DNA of 64,000 bases from contig JAWSUY010000011.1 in NCBI GenBank assembly GCA_033852175.1, forward strand, positions 12,435 through 76,434, in the 5' to 3' direction. Origin of the DNA: Agarilytica sp033852175. Lineage in GTDB: Bacteria; Pseudomonadota; Gammaproteobacteria; Pseudomonadales; Cellvibrionaceae. The notes under the pieces are model-generated. The model had not been told where the DNA came from. It saw only the letters and a program-made list of their open reading frames with translations, and did not search any database. Shown one piece after another: positions 1 through 8,885 of the stretch. Positions within the stretch are counted from its first letter, which is position 1; the number at the start of each line of letters is the position of its first letter. Made by a program: the position numbers and the translations under genes.

Positions 1-114
1 CGTTTTAAACCTGCTGGTGATGGCTTTCATGCTCCTTTGTTAGTCCATCTTGGAAAACTCTATATCCTTAGCGATGATGGAAAATTAAGCGCTTACGCGC
101 TATCCTCGCGTTAA
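1..114 (+). CDS. bamB: BamB C-terminal end (partial)
   Basis: An open frame enters from the left edge and stops with TAA at 112-114, giving 37 residues that end in a YILSDDGKLSAY-like blade strand. This resembles the last PQQ/WD-like blade of BamB, the outer-membrane beta-propeller lipoprotein of the BAM beta-barrel assembly complex. The bamB-der order is common in gammaproteobacteria, and der begins 22 bp downstream, which supports the call. The body and signal peptide lie outside the window, so the identification rests on a short tail plus gene order. Confidence 0.75.
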   Translation, partial: RFKPAGDGFHAPLLVHLGKLYILSDDGKLSAYALSSR

Positions 115-136
115 TCAATCTGTCTGTGAACTCTGA

Positions 137-1552
137 ATGATACCCACTATCGCCCTTGTAGGGCGCCCCAACGTTGGTAAATCAACGTTATTTAATCGTC
201 TCGTAGGTTCTCGAGATGCCCTTGTTGCCGACTATTCCGGACTTACCCGGGATCGTAAATACGGTGAAGCCACGATACAAGGCAAAAAATGCATAGTCAT
301 TGATACCGGTGGTATTAGTGGCGAAGAAGAAGGCATCGACAGTGCCATGGCCGAACAGTCTCGTCTGGCCATCGTAGAAGCTGATATCGTCTTGTTTTTG
401 GTGGATTGTCGAGACGGCCTAATGCTGGCTGATCGAGAAATCGCTAATCACCTAAGAATTCAGAATAAAAATGTCCATATCGTCGCCAATAAAATTGACG
501 GACTGGATCACGATGTGTGCGTTGCACCATTTTTTGAATTGGGATTGGGTGATGTTCATGGCATAGCGTCTTCCCATGGTCGAGGTGTTAAGGCCTTGAT
601 GGAATTTGTTTTGGGTGAAATCCCTGAACAAGAAGGCGCGATTCCCGTTGAGCCTAAAGGTCTTAAAATGGCGATCATTGGCCGGCCGAATGTCGGTAAA
701 TCGACCTTGGTGAACCGTTTGCTCGGTGAAGATCGAGTGGTCGTTTATGACGAGCCCGGTACAACCCGCGATAGCATCTATATCCAATACGAACGTAATG
801 GTACGCCGTATACGATTATCGATACCGCTGGAGTTCGCCGTCGTAAAAACGTCAAATTGACGGTCGAAAAATTCTCCATAATTAAAACCCTTCGGGCAAT
901 AGATGATGCCAATGTCGTCATTCTATTGATTGATGCAGTAGAAGGCGTTGTCGATCAAGATCTCCATATCATGGGGCACGCGATCGATGCCGGTCGGGCT
1001 TTAGTGATCGGTATTAACAAGTGGGACGGTCTAGAAGAAGAGCACAAGCAATACGTCAAAAATGAGCTGCTAAGGCGTCTTCGTTTTGTCGACTTTGCAG
1101 ACATGCATTTTATTTCGGCTAAGCACGGTACTGGCGTTGGCCATCTTTACAAATCTGTAGAAAAGGCTTTCCAGAGTGCAACGGAACGTTTTTCTTCAAG
1201 TCATCTGACCAAAATATTGGAAGATGCCGTTTCGACACATCAACCACCACTTGTTCGTGGCCGTCGAATCAAATTACGTTATGCGCATGCGGGTGGTCAC
1301 AACCCCCCGATTATCGTCATCCACGGTAACCAAACTAAAGATGTGCCGCAGCACTATACAAAGTTTTTGGAGAAGACTTTCCGGCGCGCGCTTAAATTGC
1401 ACGGAACACCGATTCGTATCGAGTTTAAGTCTGGCGAGAATCCTTTTGCTGAACGCAAAAACAAAATGAACGAACGTCCGCCTAGTAAAAAGAAAATGCT
1501 TCAAGCCCAAGCGAAGCAAAAGGCAAAACGTTCTTCAAAAAGTAAGAAATAG
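137..1552 (+). CDS. der: Ribosome biogenesis GTPase Der (EngA)
   Basis: Der is a cytoplasmic double GTPase needed for maturation of the 50S ribosomal subunit. The 471-residue product has two Ras-like G domains in tandem: P-loop GRPNVGKS at about residues 9-16 with DTGG and NKID, and a second GRPNVGKS at about 182-189 with DTAG and NKWD. A KH-like domain and a very basic, lysine-rich tail follow. This is the complete family architecture at usual length. The ATG at 137 places the first P-loop where Der proteins have it. It lies just downstream of bamB and ends before a clear hairpin terminator at 1564-1590. Nothing unusual was seen. Confidence 0.98.
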   Translation: MIPTIALVGRPNVGKSTLFNRLVGSRDALVADYSGLTRDRKYGEATIQGKKCIVIDTGGISGEEEGIDSAMAEQSRLAIVEADIVLFLVDCRDGLMLADREIANHLRIQNKNVHIVANKIDGLDHDVCVAPFFELGLGDVHGIASSHGRGVKALMEFVLGEIPEQEGAIPVEPKGLKMAIIGRPNVGKSTLVNRLLGEDRVVVYDEPGTTRDSIYIQYERNGTPYTIIDTAGVRRRKNVKLTVEKFSIIKTLRAIDDANVVILLIDAVEGVVDQDLHIMGHAIDAGRALVIGINKWDGLEEEHKQYVKNELLRRLRFVDFADMHFISAKHGTGVGHLYKSVEKAFQSATERFSSSHLTKILEDAVSTHQPPLVRGRRIKLRYAHAGGHNPPIIVIHGNQTKDVPQHYTKFLEKTFRRALKLHGTPIRIEFKSGENPFAERKNKMNERPPSKKKMLQAQAKQKAKRSSKSKK

Positions 1553-1563
1553 TTACCGTTCGT

Positions 1564-1590
1564 GAGAGTCCCTTGCTTGGGGCTCTCTTT
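1564..1590 (+). terminator. Rho-independent terminator after der
   Basis: GAGAGTCCC and GGGGCTCTC form a 9-bp stem with one G-U pair around a 6-nt loop, followed by TTTCT. It lies 11 bp after the der stop codon. Confidence 0.75.
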
Positions 1591-1594
1591 CTCA

Positions 1595-1652
1595 GCAATA
1601 CTTTTCCCGTAACCCGTAACCCGTAACCCGTAACCCGTAACCCGTAACCCGT
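1595..1652. repeat. 7-bp tandem repeat array CCCGTAA (about 6.5 copies)
   Basis: Perfect CCCGTAA heptamers start at 1606 and run to about 1652 in the convergent gap between der and yciH. The array is preceded by GCAATACTTTT. The same 11-bp flank precedes a CGTACCC array at 22946, so the two loci are probably copies of one dispersed element. A third related array is at 33978-34124. Confidence 0.9.
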
Positions 1653-1655
1653 CCG

Positions 1656-1991
1656 TTACCCTCCCGATCGCTTAGCCGAATACCCTTCCTTCGTTAAATA
1701 TTCCACAATCTTCTCACGCTGGTCACCCTGAATTTCTATTCGGCCTTCTTTAGCTGTTCCTCCGGTACCGCATACCTGCTTGAGCTTTTTGGCAAATTTC
1801 TTTAGCTCGTCAGCCGTCATGTCAAAACCTGAAGCGATGGTGACGCCTTTCCCGTTTCGACCTTTGGTCTCTCTGCTAACACGAATAATGCCGTCAGCAG
1901 AGGCTGTGGACACTTCGTCAGCTTCTTTTTCTGGCTTAATGCGCCCGATATCTGTGGAATAGACCAGCCTGCTGTTTTTCTTCATGATCAT
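1656..1991 (-). CDS. yciH: YciH/SUI1 family translation factor
   Basis: The 111-residue protein matches bacterial YciH, the SUI1/eIF1-like factor thought to affect start-codon fidelity on the 30S subunit. Family features are visible: a variable N-terminal half, then RETKGRNGKGVTIASGF, the KKLKQVCGTGGT segment and a final glycine-rich stretch. The start used is the ATG at 1991; a second ATG lies two codons in. The gene converges on der across the heptamer array and is divergent from the K+ channel gene, whose start is about 30-50 bp away. Confidence 0.92.
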   Translation of the reverse strand: MIMKKNSRLVYSTDIGRIKPEKEADEVSTASADGIIRVSRETKGRNGKGVTIASGFDMTADELKKFAKKLKQVCGTGGTAKEGRIEIQGDQREKIVEYLTKEGYSAKRSGG

Positions 1992-2020
1992 CTAATGTTA
2001 AGGTTTGCGGAAGCTAGTTA

Positions 2021-2854
2021 GTGTATCGCGATTGGAATCTAATGAATAATAAAGACCTAAAAGAAACGTTGTACCGAGTCATCTTTGGTACGGACACACC
2101 TGCAGGCAAAAATTTTGACCTCTTTCTAATTTTTGCAATATTAGTCAGTGTTTCTACCCTCATGGCTGACTCGGTAACGGGTTATTCCGACATGTATTAC
2201 GAAGTGATTCGTTATATTGAGTGGACCCTAACAGTTCTGTTTACTATCGAATATGCCGTTCGGATCTATTGCTCACCTAACCCACGCCGTTATCTAACAA
2301 GTTTCTATGGTTTTATCGATCTCGTATCTATATTGCCAAGTTACGTGAGTCTGTTTGTTCCGGGTGCTAACTTCCTGCTGGTCATCCGTATCATGCGCTT
2401 TTTGCGTATTTTCCGTGTACTCAAGCTTGTGCGTTATTCAACTGAGGCTAGTACTTTGGGGCGGTCGATGTACCACGCGCGGCGTAAAGTATTGATCTTC
2501 TTTCTGTCGGTATTGGTCATGACCACAATATTTGGGTCGTTAATGTATATCGTTGAAGGGCCCGAAAATGGATTTAGCAGTATTCCCAAAAGCATCTACT
2601 GGACCATCGTCACTATAACCACCGTGGGTTACGGTGATATTACGCCGCAAACGCCACTTGGCCAGTTTATCGCAGCACTCACTATGTTAATGGGCTATTC
2701 AATTCTTGCAGTACCCACTGGGATATTCACGGCTGAACTCGCGCAAGAACTGCAACGCGAAAGAATGAATGTCGTGTGCCCTAACTGTTCGAAGCTTGGG
2801 CATGACAATGACGCAGACTATTGTCGGTCATGCGGTGGGAGCTTAAACCCCTAG
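2021..2854 (+). CDS. Voltage-gated-type potassium channel with C-terminal zinc ribbon
   Basis: A 277-residue inner-membrane protein with the six-helix voltage-gated cation channel plan: S1-S3 hydrophobic segments, an S4 helix with regularly spaced arginines (VIRIMRFLRIFRVLKLVR, about 120-138), then a pore loop carrying the potassium selectivity signature TTVGYGD (about 200-206) and S6. The tail ends in a CPNC...CRSC zinc-ribbon motif (about 250-268), so the cytoplasmic end probably binds zinc. GTG at 2021 and ATG at 2042 are both possible starts, each with a weak upstream purine stretch. Selectivity for K+ is inferred from the filter. No partner gene is obvious nearby. Confidence 0.88.
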   Translation: MYRDWNLMNNKDLKETLYRVIFGTDTPAGKNFDLFLIFAILVSVSTLMADSVTGYSDMYYEVIRYIEWTLTVLFTIEYAVRIYCSPNPRRYLTSFYGFIDLVSILPSYVSLFVPGANFLLVIRIMRFLRIFRVLKLVRYSTEASTLGRSMYHARRKVLIFFLSVLVMTTIFGSLMYIVEGPENGFSSIPKSIYWTIVTITTVGYGDITPQTPLGQFIAALTMLMGYSILAVPTGIFTAELAQELQRERMNVVCPNCSKLGHDNDADYCRSCGGSLNP

Positions 2855-2887
2855 TAATCACTTTTCTTTGAGGTTTATGACGTCATA

Positions 2888-2909
2888 GAGTGTTACACAT
2901 GTAACACTC
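2888..2909. promoter_or_regulatory. 9-bp inverted repeat upstream of the Ser/Thr kinase
   Basis: GAGTGTTAC-ACAT-GTAACACTC is a perfect interrupted palindrome about 100 bp upstream of the kinase start. It lacks a T-tract, so an operator is more likely than a terminator. A half-site-like AGAGTGTAAC occurs again at about 2937-2946. The binding protein is unknown. Confidence 0.45.
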
Positions 2910-3011
2910 GTTCTATGTGCTTGACGGGTGAAAGATAGAGTGTAACCATACCGCTCCGCATAATAATTCGAACAGCGGAAGCCATAGATAGGAGTTTATA
3001 GGCAGTATTTT

Positions 3012-5255
3012 ATGGATAAGGGTTCAGGAAAGTCAAAACAGCCTTTGGACTCCAAAGAGCAATCACGTTCAAAACCAGAAGGACAAGGGTCTAAAACCGT
3101 TGTTCAGTCTTCGCGTGCCTCTTCTCCTAAAATTGATGCAACTGTCGCTATAGCGTCAAAAGCAGTTTCACCGACTTCCCCTCACCCAATTAACGATACG
3201 CCTAAGCCCATACCCACGCCCCAAAATACACGTATTAAGACATCTGGAAGCTTATCTGCAGGATCCTCCGTAAAAGGGTCGCAAAAGACAACTAGTAAGA
3301 CTGCTGGTAACGCGCCGGGCAAAACACCAGACAAAACAATTGCTCAGCCTCGGCAAAAAATTCCGGTATCGACCCCAGACCAACCAGAAGTACAAGCTGC
3401 ACTTACGCGTATCCAGCAATCAATGCAAAAGCAGGATAGCAGCGCAGGTTTTATCAAGGCGAAGCAAGCCGCAAATGCCGCCTTAGCGGATGATAAGATC
3501 ATCCTCAATAAGCGCTTTGTATTAGAGGAGACGCTTGGTGCCGGTGGTATGGGGACCGTATACCGCGCGAAAGACCTGCGTAAGGTGGAAGCTAACGACC
3601 TTCAACCCGACGTTGCGGTTAAGGTATTAAATGATGACTTCAAAAACCACCCTGATGCCTTTGTAACCTTGCAGCGCGAAGCGAGCCGCTCGCACACATT
3701 GTCCCATCCCAATATCGTCACCGTTCATGACTTTGATCGTGACGGCGATGTGATATACATGACAATGGAAATGTTAGTCGGGAAGGGGCTCGATATTGTT
3801 CTTCGTGAGATTCAAGGCCATACACTGCCAACAAACGAAGCTCTCGATATTATTAGCGGGTATTGTAAGGGCCTACAATATGCACACCTGAAAGATATCA
3901 TTCATAGCGACCTCAAGCCGGGCAATATCTTTGTTACGGATGATGGTGCAAAAGTTTTGGATTTTGGCATCGCCCGTGTTGCCAATGCTTCGGCCTGCGA
4001 CGACTATGATGCTGGCGATCTTGGGGCCTTGACGCCAGCGTATGCCAGTCTTGAAATGTTTCAGGGGGAGTCGCCAGACCCACGAGACGATGTATATGCA
4101 GCTGCAATCATCGCCTATGAATTACTGGCTGGTAACCATCCCTATGATCGTGTTCCCGCGGATGAAGTGCTCGAAAAAGGTATAGAACTTAAACGCATTC
4201 CCGGCTTAAGACCTCGGCAGTGGAAGGCCCTGGTTAACGCTCTAAAAATTCGCAGGAAAGACCGCACAGCTTCCATTGAAGACTTCTTGTCTGAATTGAC
4301 AGAAAAGAAAAAATTCCCAATTTTTAAAATCTTAAGCGCCACGTTGGTGATTGCCTTATGCGGCGTAGGTTATAAATTAATATTTGATTCACGCGAGCTA
4401 ACAGAAGTTATACATCACACCTACGAAAAAGGACTGAACTGTTTCCAATCCGAAAAATATTCGTGTGCAGTTCAAAGTAGTAAATCAGTGCTTGAAATGG
4501 CTCCCGGTCATGCCGATGCTCAGGCTTTATTTGTAGCCGCCAGCAGAGCTTTGCTCGCGCAAAATATTGCCTCACTTGTTACAGCTGCCAATAACTGCCT
4601 TAGCAATAAGAGAGATACTATTTGTGCTAAAAGCCAACTGCTTAAGCTTGTTGAATTATCACCGAACGCAAATGAGATCGTTGAGATTGAAAGTAGTATT
4701 GAAGAGTTTGAGATAAGAGAAAAGGTTGTTCAATATCTGACTGTGGTTGAGGATTGTTTGGCGGCAAAAAAGTACACGTGCGTGATCCAATCATCCGATA
4801 AAGTGCTCCTTCTCCAGCCGGGAAATACGTTAGCGCAAACAGCAAAACAACAAGCGATAATCCGGCAGCAAGAGAACGAAGATAATAAAGCCAAGCGCAA
4901 TCAACAATTTTCTTCGGCATACAAAAAATCTGATCGCTGTTTTAAACAGTCGAATTTCCAATGTTCTATACGTTATGCCAAAAAATCCCTAAAAATAAAG
5001 CCTAATGATTCCCGTGCAAATGGCTTGCATCAAAGGGCCTTGTTTTCACAGCAGCGTTTAGAGGAGAATCAAAATAAAGCAGATAAACTACTCGCTAAAG
5101 CCAATAAATGTTTTGATCGAAAGAATTATAGCTGTGCTATTGCTAACGCAGAGTCGGCTTTAGAGTTTGTACCTAACTATGCGGTAGCAAAAAAATTACG
5201 CACAGATTCAAAGTCTGAAGTCGCAAGACTGAAGGCAAATTTCAATATTCAATAA
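3012..5255 (+). CDS. Transmembrane Ser/Thr protein kinase with Cys-paired repeats
   Basis: A 747-residue Hanks-type kinase. Residues 1-165 are a Ser/Lys/Pro-rich, probably disordered region. The kinase domain (about 168-430) has the glycine loop LGAGGMGTVY, the VAVK lysine, HSDLKPGN in the catalytic loop (HSD instead of HRD, so a non-RD kinase) and DFG at about 316. One membrane helix (about 434-455) follows. The outside part carries five repeats of about 30-75 residues, each with a Cys-x7-8-Cys pair and a TPR-like helix pattern (for example CFQSEKYSC and CFDRKNYSC). The paired cysteines suggest disulfides in the periplasm. The exported protein at 5284 follows after 28 bp. Substrates are unknown; the FHA and PP2C proteins at 39.7-41.6 kb are candidate pathway partners, which is inference only. 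Confidence 0.9.
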   Translation: MDKGSGKSKQPLDSKEQSRSKPEGQGSKTVVQSSRASSPKIDATVAIASKAVSPTSPHPINDTPKPIPTPQNTRIKTSGSLSAGSSVKGSQKTTSKTAGNAPGKTPDKTIAQPRQKIPVSTPDQPEVQAALTRIQQSMQKQDSSAGFIKAKQAANAALADDKIILNKRFVLEETLGAGGMGTVYRAKDLRKVEANDLQPDVAVKVLNDDFKNHPDAFVTLQREASRSHTLSHPNIVTVHDFDRDGDVIYMTMEMLVGKGLDIVLREIQGHTLPTNEALDIISGYCKGLQYAHLKDIIHSDLKPGNIFVTDDGAKVLDFGIARVANASACDDYDAGDLGALTPAYASLEMFQGESPDPRDDVYAAAIIAYELLAGNHPYDRVPADEVLEKGIELKRIPGLRPRQWKALVNALKIRRKDRTASIEDFLSELTEKKKFPIFKILSATLVIALCGVGYKLIFDSRELTEVIHHTYEKGLNCFQSEKYSCAVQSSKSVLEMAPGHADAQALFVAASRALLAQNIASLVTAANNCLSNKRDTICAKSQLLKLVELSPNANEIVEIESSIEEFEIREKVVQYLTVVEDCLAAKKYTCVIQSSDKVLLLQPGNTLAQTAKQQAIIRQQENEDNKAKRNQQFSSAYKKSDRCFKQSNFQCSIRYAKKSLKIKPNDSRANGLHQRALFSQQRLEENQNKADKLLAKANKCFDRKNYSCAIANAESALEFVPNYAVAKKLRTDSKSEVARLKANFNIQ

Positions 5256-5283
5256 TCACCCAATAAAATTAATGGAGAGCTTT

Positions 5284-5979
5284 ATGTTAGGAAGAAATAC
5301 CCGAATTATACTCGTCGCCCTTATGTCCTTTTTTCTGGTAACCGGATTTGGATTTAAAGATCTAGTCGATAATATTGCCCCGGATACGGACAAGTGCTCA
5401 AGCCGGTCTAAAGTTGGGAAATGTAAAGATATCGAACGGCTTAAGTCTGTCGCTAAAATAGTCGCGATAGGGATCGCGGCTAAACTTGCTTATGACATGG
5501 TCGTGGAATACACCTCAATAGGCGTTAAAGGTGATCATGAAATTATCGAGATCTACCTAGAGGATAATAAAAAACTCCCGAAAGAGCCTAAACTTATCTC
5601 GTACTCAGCAGACCTCCACCCTTCAGATGTCGTGGAAGCGGGTAAGCCGGTGACAGTGAAAACATCCCTTTCCGTTATCCCTGGTCGTGATTCGCGAGAA
5701 GTGAAAATCGAAGAGGTTATTGAAATATTTGACAACGAAGACGATGAGAAAGTTATCAAATCACTGACTAAGGTTGTAAATGGCGATACGGATAAAGGCG
5801 GAGCCTTTGATAATGAATTTTCTTTCACGCTACCAGAAGGCATGCCTCAAGGTGTCTACCCCGTTAGAACAGTTGTTCTAGTTAACGGTGAAGAGCAAGA
5901 TCCGACAACTCAAGATATGCAGATAGTGCTGAATGTTTATGAAGGCTCTCGCTTTCAAGTTGCATATTTAACCAAATAG
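5284..5979 (+). CDS. Exported protein of unknown function, downstream of the kinase
   Basis: The start chosen is ATG 5284, because GGAGAG lies 5 bp upstream; an ATG at 5272 overlaps that ribosome site and is unlikely. The 231-residue product begins with a basic then hydrophobic signal-like segment (about residues 5-22), has two cysteines near 37-47, another hydrophobic patch near 65-75, and a C-terminal half that looks like a beta-sandwich with a KPVTVKTSLSV-type strand pattern. I do not recognise a family. Its close spacing behind the kinase suggests co-transcription and a related role, perhaps as a periplasmic partner of the kinase repeats; this is inferred from position only. Confidence 0.65.
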   Translation: MLGRNTRIILVALMSFFLVTGFGFKDLVDNIAPDTDKCSSRSKVGKCKDIERLKSVAKIVAIGIAAKLAYDMVVEYTSIGVKGDHEIIEIYLEDNKKLPKEPKLISYSADLHPSDVVEAGKPVTVKTSLSVIPGRDSREVKIEEVIEIFDNEDDEKVIKSLTKVVNGDTDKGGAFDNEFSFTLPEGMPQGVYPVRTVVLVNGEEQDPTTQDMQIVLNVYEGSRFQVAYLTK

Positions 5980-6148
5980 TTATTGTTGTCGTTCAGACAA
6001 GAAAAAACTGGCTGCGTTGCCTAAGCGAAGAAATTTTGCTTGGCAGCGTTCGGCAGATTGTTTACCGTTAATAAACTTAAGGAACGTATCCCCGCATACT
6101 CTTTAGCGGTGAAGGCTCCTCATGCGGCTAGTCTCTATAGACTCTGAA

Positions 6149-7270
6149 TTAAGATGCAGACTTTAACCAAGCCACCAAGCCACCCTCTAAACTTTTCGCT
6201 TTTAAGCCAAACCCTGCAAGTAACTGAGCCGCATTTTGGCTGCGTATGCCCGTCTGACAATAACAAGCTATCGTCTGATCTTTGTCTATTTCCGAATAGC
6301 GACCTTCAAGCTCAGAAAGCGCAATATGCATCCCACCGATATGAAACGCTTCACGTTCATTCTTATCACGTACATCAATAACCGTCACACCGTCTTTTTC
6401 GCGTAAGCGATTAAACTCGGTGGTGGATATTGCGAGGCTGACGGCAGTATCGTTGGGCTTGGAATTGTCGGCTTCACTTGATTCAGAAGCGCAGACAAAC
6501 AAATAATCTTGTTGATTCTTGTCAATATGTTTTTCCCCGCACAAGCAACTAGGGTCTTTCGCTAAAGCAATCTTCTGCATACTCAGCTTATTCGCATCAA
6601 ATAGCATCAATTTGTTGTCGAGTGCAGGCGACTGCCCCGCAAGATACTTAAGCGCCTCATTAGCCTGAAACAAACCAAGCAGACCTGGTAATACGCCTAT
6701 AACACCAGCGCTATTACAATCCTGTACTTCACTCGGCGCTTGAGGAAACAAACACCTAAAGCAAGCCTCTCCAGGTTTAAAAAAGGCACACTGGCCAGAA
6801 TACTGATGAATGCTCGCGTAAACCCAAGCTAGTTGATGATTATGACAGAAATCATTAATGAGATAACGAACAGGGAAATTGTCCGTACAGTCGAGGACTA
6901 AATCAAAGTCCTCTTTAAATGTAGTGTCGGGCGTAAAGTGTTCTTCAATTGCCGTAATCGAAATATCCGAATTCAGTGCGAGCAAGCGTTTCTTGGCGCA
7001 AGCCGCCTTACTCAGGCCAATATCGTCGTGGGTATAAATCACCTGTCGCTGCAAGTTCGTCAGGTCGACGGTATCGCCATCTATAATGGTAAGATGCCCA
7101 ACACCAGCAGCGGCAAGATAAAGTGAAACTGGAGAGCCTAAGCCGCCCATGCCAACGATAAGAATTTTGGATTTTTTTAAGCACGTTTGCCCATCCGCCC
7201 CAAAACCTTTTAGTTGGACGTGGCGAGTGTAGCGTAACCATTCTTGTTCTGTGAAAAGTGGTGATGTCAT
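6149..7270 (-). CDS. thiF: ThiF/MoeB-type adenylyltransferase with rhodanese domain
   Basis: A 373-residue E1-like enzyme that would adenylate the GG tail of a sulfur-carrier protein, here most likely ThiS. The N-terminal ThiF/MoeB fold has GMGGLGSP (about 40-47), the DxxDxTNLQRQ stretch, and CFRC plus CLC cysteines in zinc-site positions. The C-terminal third is a rhodanese domain with active-site Cys in CYCQTGIRS (about residue 338), suited to handing sulfur to the activated carrier. It is the last gene of the thiamin operon, 120 bp after thiDE. MoeB-like service to molybdopterin synthesis is an alternative, but the operon argues for thiazole formation. Confidence 0.88.
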   Translation of the reverse strand: MTSPLFTEQEWLRYTRHVQLKGFGADGQTCLKKSKILIVGMGGLGSPVSLYLAAAGVGHLTIIDGDTVDLTNLQRQVIYTHDDIGLSKAACAKKRLLALNSDISITAIEEHFTPDTTFKEDFDLVLDCTDNFPVRYLINDFCHNHQLAWVYASIHQYSGQCAFFKPGEACFRCLFPQAPSEVQDCNSAGVIGVLPGLLGLFQANEALKYLAGQSPALDNKLMLFDANKLSMQKIALAKDPSCLCGEKHIDKNQQDYLFVCASESSEADNSKPNDTAVSLAISTTEFNRLREKDGVTVIDVRDKNEREAFHIGGMHIALSELEGRYSEIDKDQTIACYCQTGIRSQNAAQLLAGFGLKAKSLEGGLVAWLKSAS

Positions 7271-7390
7271 TAATGTTCGTTCAATTTTGGTTTAGATTTG
7301 ATTTGGCTTCGATTTAGTTCAGGCTTAACATCTGGTTTAGTTTTGGCTTAATTCGGGCTTAGTTCCCGCTCAATTTAACTCTCTCATAAT
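7271..7390. other. AT-rich spacer with degenerate TTTAGTT-like repeats
   Basis: The gap between thiDE and thiF holds several imperfect copies of a GGTTTAGTTTTGGCTTAA-like sequence. No hairpin terminator or promoter was convincing, so read-through from thiDE into thiF is possible. Confidence 0.4.
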
Positions 7391-8881
7391 TCAATTTTGC
7401 CTCATTCGATCCATCAAATCCAAAGCCGCTGCTTCCGGGTCTTCAGACTGCGTAATTGCGGATATCATCGCAATACCTTCAGCACCCGCTGCGGCAATGT
7501 CAGCAATGCGTTCAGCGTTTATGCCGCCAATTGCCACCATCGGGTAGCTTAATACTTTTCGCCAATAGGCAAAGCCTTTTGGGCCTTGTGGAATCCATGG
7601 CATAGGCTTGCTATCGGTGTGATAAACCGGGCCGTAGGCAATATAGCTGGGTCGATAATAATGTGCCCGTGCCACTTCGTAATGACAGTGTGTACTAATG
7701 CCTAAGCGTAACCCCGCCTTAGCGATAGCAGGTAAATCAGTATCATCTAAATCTTCTTGGCCCAAATGAATGCCGTAGGCCTTATGTTTGATTGCCAATT
7801 CCCAATGATCGTTAATAAACAAGCGCGCATTAAAATCCCGAGCATGGGTCACAGCTTGAGCAATCTCATCTTCTAAGGCTTGCCCCTCAAGAGTTTTGCA
7901 GCGCAATTGAATCGTAGTGATTCCGAGCTTTAATAATCGTGCCACCCAGCTTGCAGAATCCACCACAGGATAAAGTCCCAATGGAGCGTCTTCGCCAGAA
8001 GGCAGAGCAGGAGAAAGGAATTCAGTTTGTTGATCGCTTTGGCTTTTATGGCTAAGTGTGGGTAGATCAACTTCATCCGTAGGAAATGAATCGATCCAGA
8101 CCGGTCCTTTTTGCTGAGCAACGGCATAGCTGTTTCTCAGGCCTTGGTTAATCGCCATCTTGCCAATGACAACTGCATCCTCAACCGTGTAACCCAATGC
8201 AATGCTGGCGGCGATACAAGATGCTTGAGCGCAGCCAGTGCCACGACAGTTGTTTGTTTCCACGCGCGAACTGGCGAGCCAAAACTTTTTGCGATCGGTT
8301 AATGCCTGACTTGCCAAATAAAAGTCACGACAAATTTCACCGTCGGCATGTCCGCCTTTAAGCAAAATATTTTTAGCGCCTGACAGTCGCAATGCATTAG
8401 CGGCAGATTCCATTGTCTCTGCAGAATCGATTTTCTGCCCAATAAATTTTTCAGCCTCGCCAATATTGGGGCAAACTAAAGTCGCAAGTGGAAATAATAG
8501 CGATTGAAAAGCACTGATCAAAGCCTCATTTGCGAAATGTTCTCCGCTAGATGCCGCCAATACCGGGTCAACAATAAGCGGTGGCCGATGGCTGCTTTGG
8601 TAAGCGTCGACAAATATTTCCAATTGCTCACGGTTGGCAAATAATCCTGTTTTAATCGCCAAAACACTTTCGTTGAAAGCTGCTTTTAGCTGCGAAGTAA
8701 AACCTTCTGGCGATACCGCATTAATTGCGTGAACACCTTTGACATCTTGCGCCGTGTTGGCCGTAATCACTGTACGGGCATGAATGCCGAATGCACTTAA
8801 ACTCTGGCAATCTCTTTGTAGACCCGCCATCCCCGACGAATCATTACCGGCAATAATTAAAACACTAGGACGTTCTTGCAT
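7391..8881 (-). CDS. thiDE: Bifunctional HMP(-P) kinase / thiamin-phosphate synthase (ThiD-ThiE fusion)
   Basis: The 496-residue protein joins two cytoplasmic enzymes. Residues 1-260 are ThiD (ribokinase fold; GNDSSGMAGLQRD near the start, LLKGGH, and a CRGTGC anion-hole motif), which phosphorylates HMP and HMP-P. Residues about 295-496 are ThiE (TIM barrel; LRCKT, FINDHWELA, GISTH, YGPVY and AIGGI), which joins HMP-PP and thiazole phosphate into thiamin phosphate. The linker is about 30 residues. It starts 4 bp after thiG, which fits translational coupling. ThiD-ThiE fusions are known in other bacteria, so this is not novel in itself. Confidence 0.95.
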   Translation of the reverse strand: MQERPSVLIIAGNDSSGMAGLQRDCQSLSAFGIHARTVITANTAQDVKGVHAINAVSPEGFTSQLKAAFNESVLAIKTGLFANREQLEIFVDAYQSSHRPPLIVDPVLAASSGEHFANEALISAFQSLLFPLATLVCPNIGEAEKFIGQKIDSAETMESAANALRLSGAKNILLKGGHADGEICRDFYLASQALTDRKKFWLASSRVETNNCRGTGCAQASCIAASIALGYTVEDAVVIGKMAINQGLRNSYAVAQQKGPVWIDSFPTDEVDLPTLSHKSQSDQQTEFLSPALPSGEDAPLGLYPVVDSASWVARLLKLGITTIQLRCKTLEGQALEDEIAQAVTHARDFNARLFINDHWELAIKHKAYGIHLGQEDLDDTDLPAIAKAGLRLGISTHCHYEVARAHYYRPSYIAYGPVYHTDSKPMPWIPQGPKGFAYWRKVLSYPMVAIGGINAERIADIAAAGAEGIAMISAITQSEDPEAAALDLMDRMRQN

Positions 8882-8885
8882 TGTC

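Noticed and set aside
452..787. 111-codon minus-strand frame inside der
   Set aside because: It lies fully within der on the other strand and has no ribosome site or family match; it is a shadow of the real gene.
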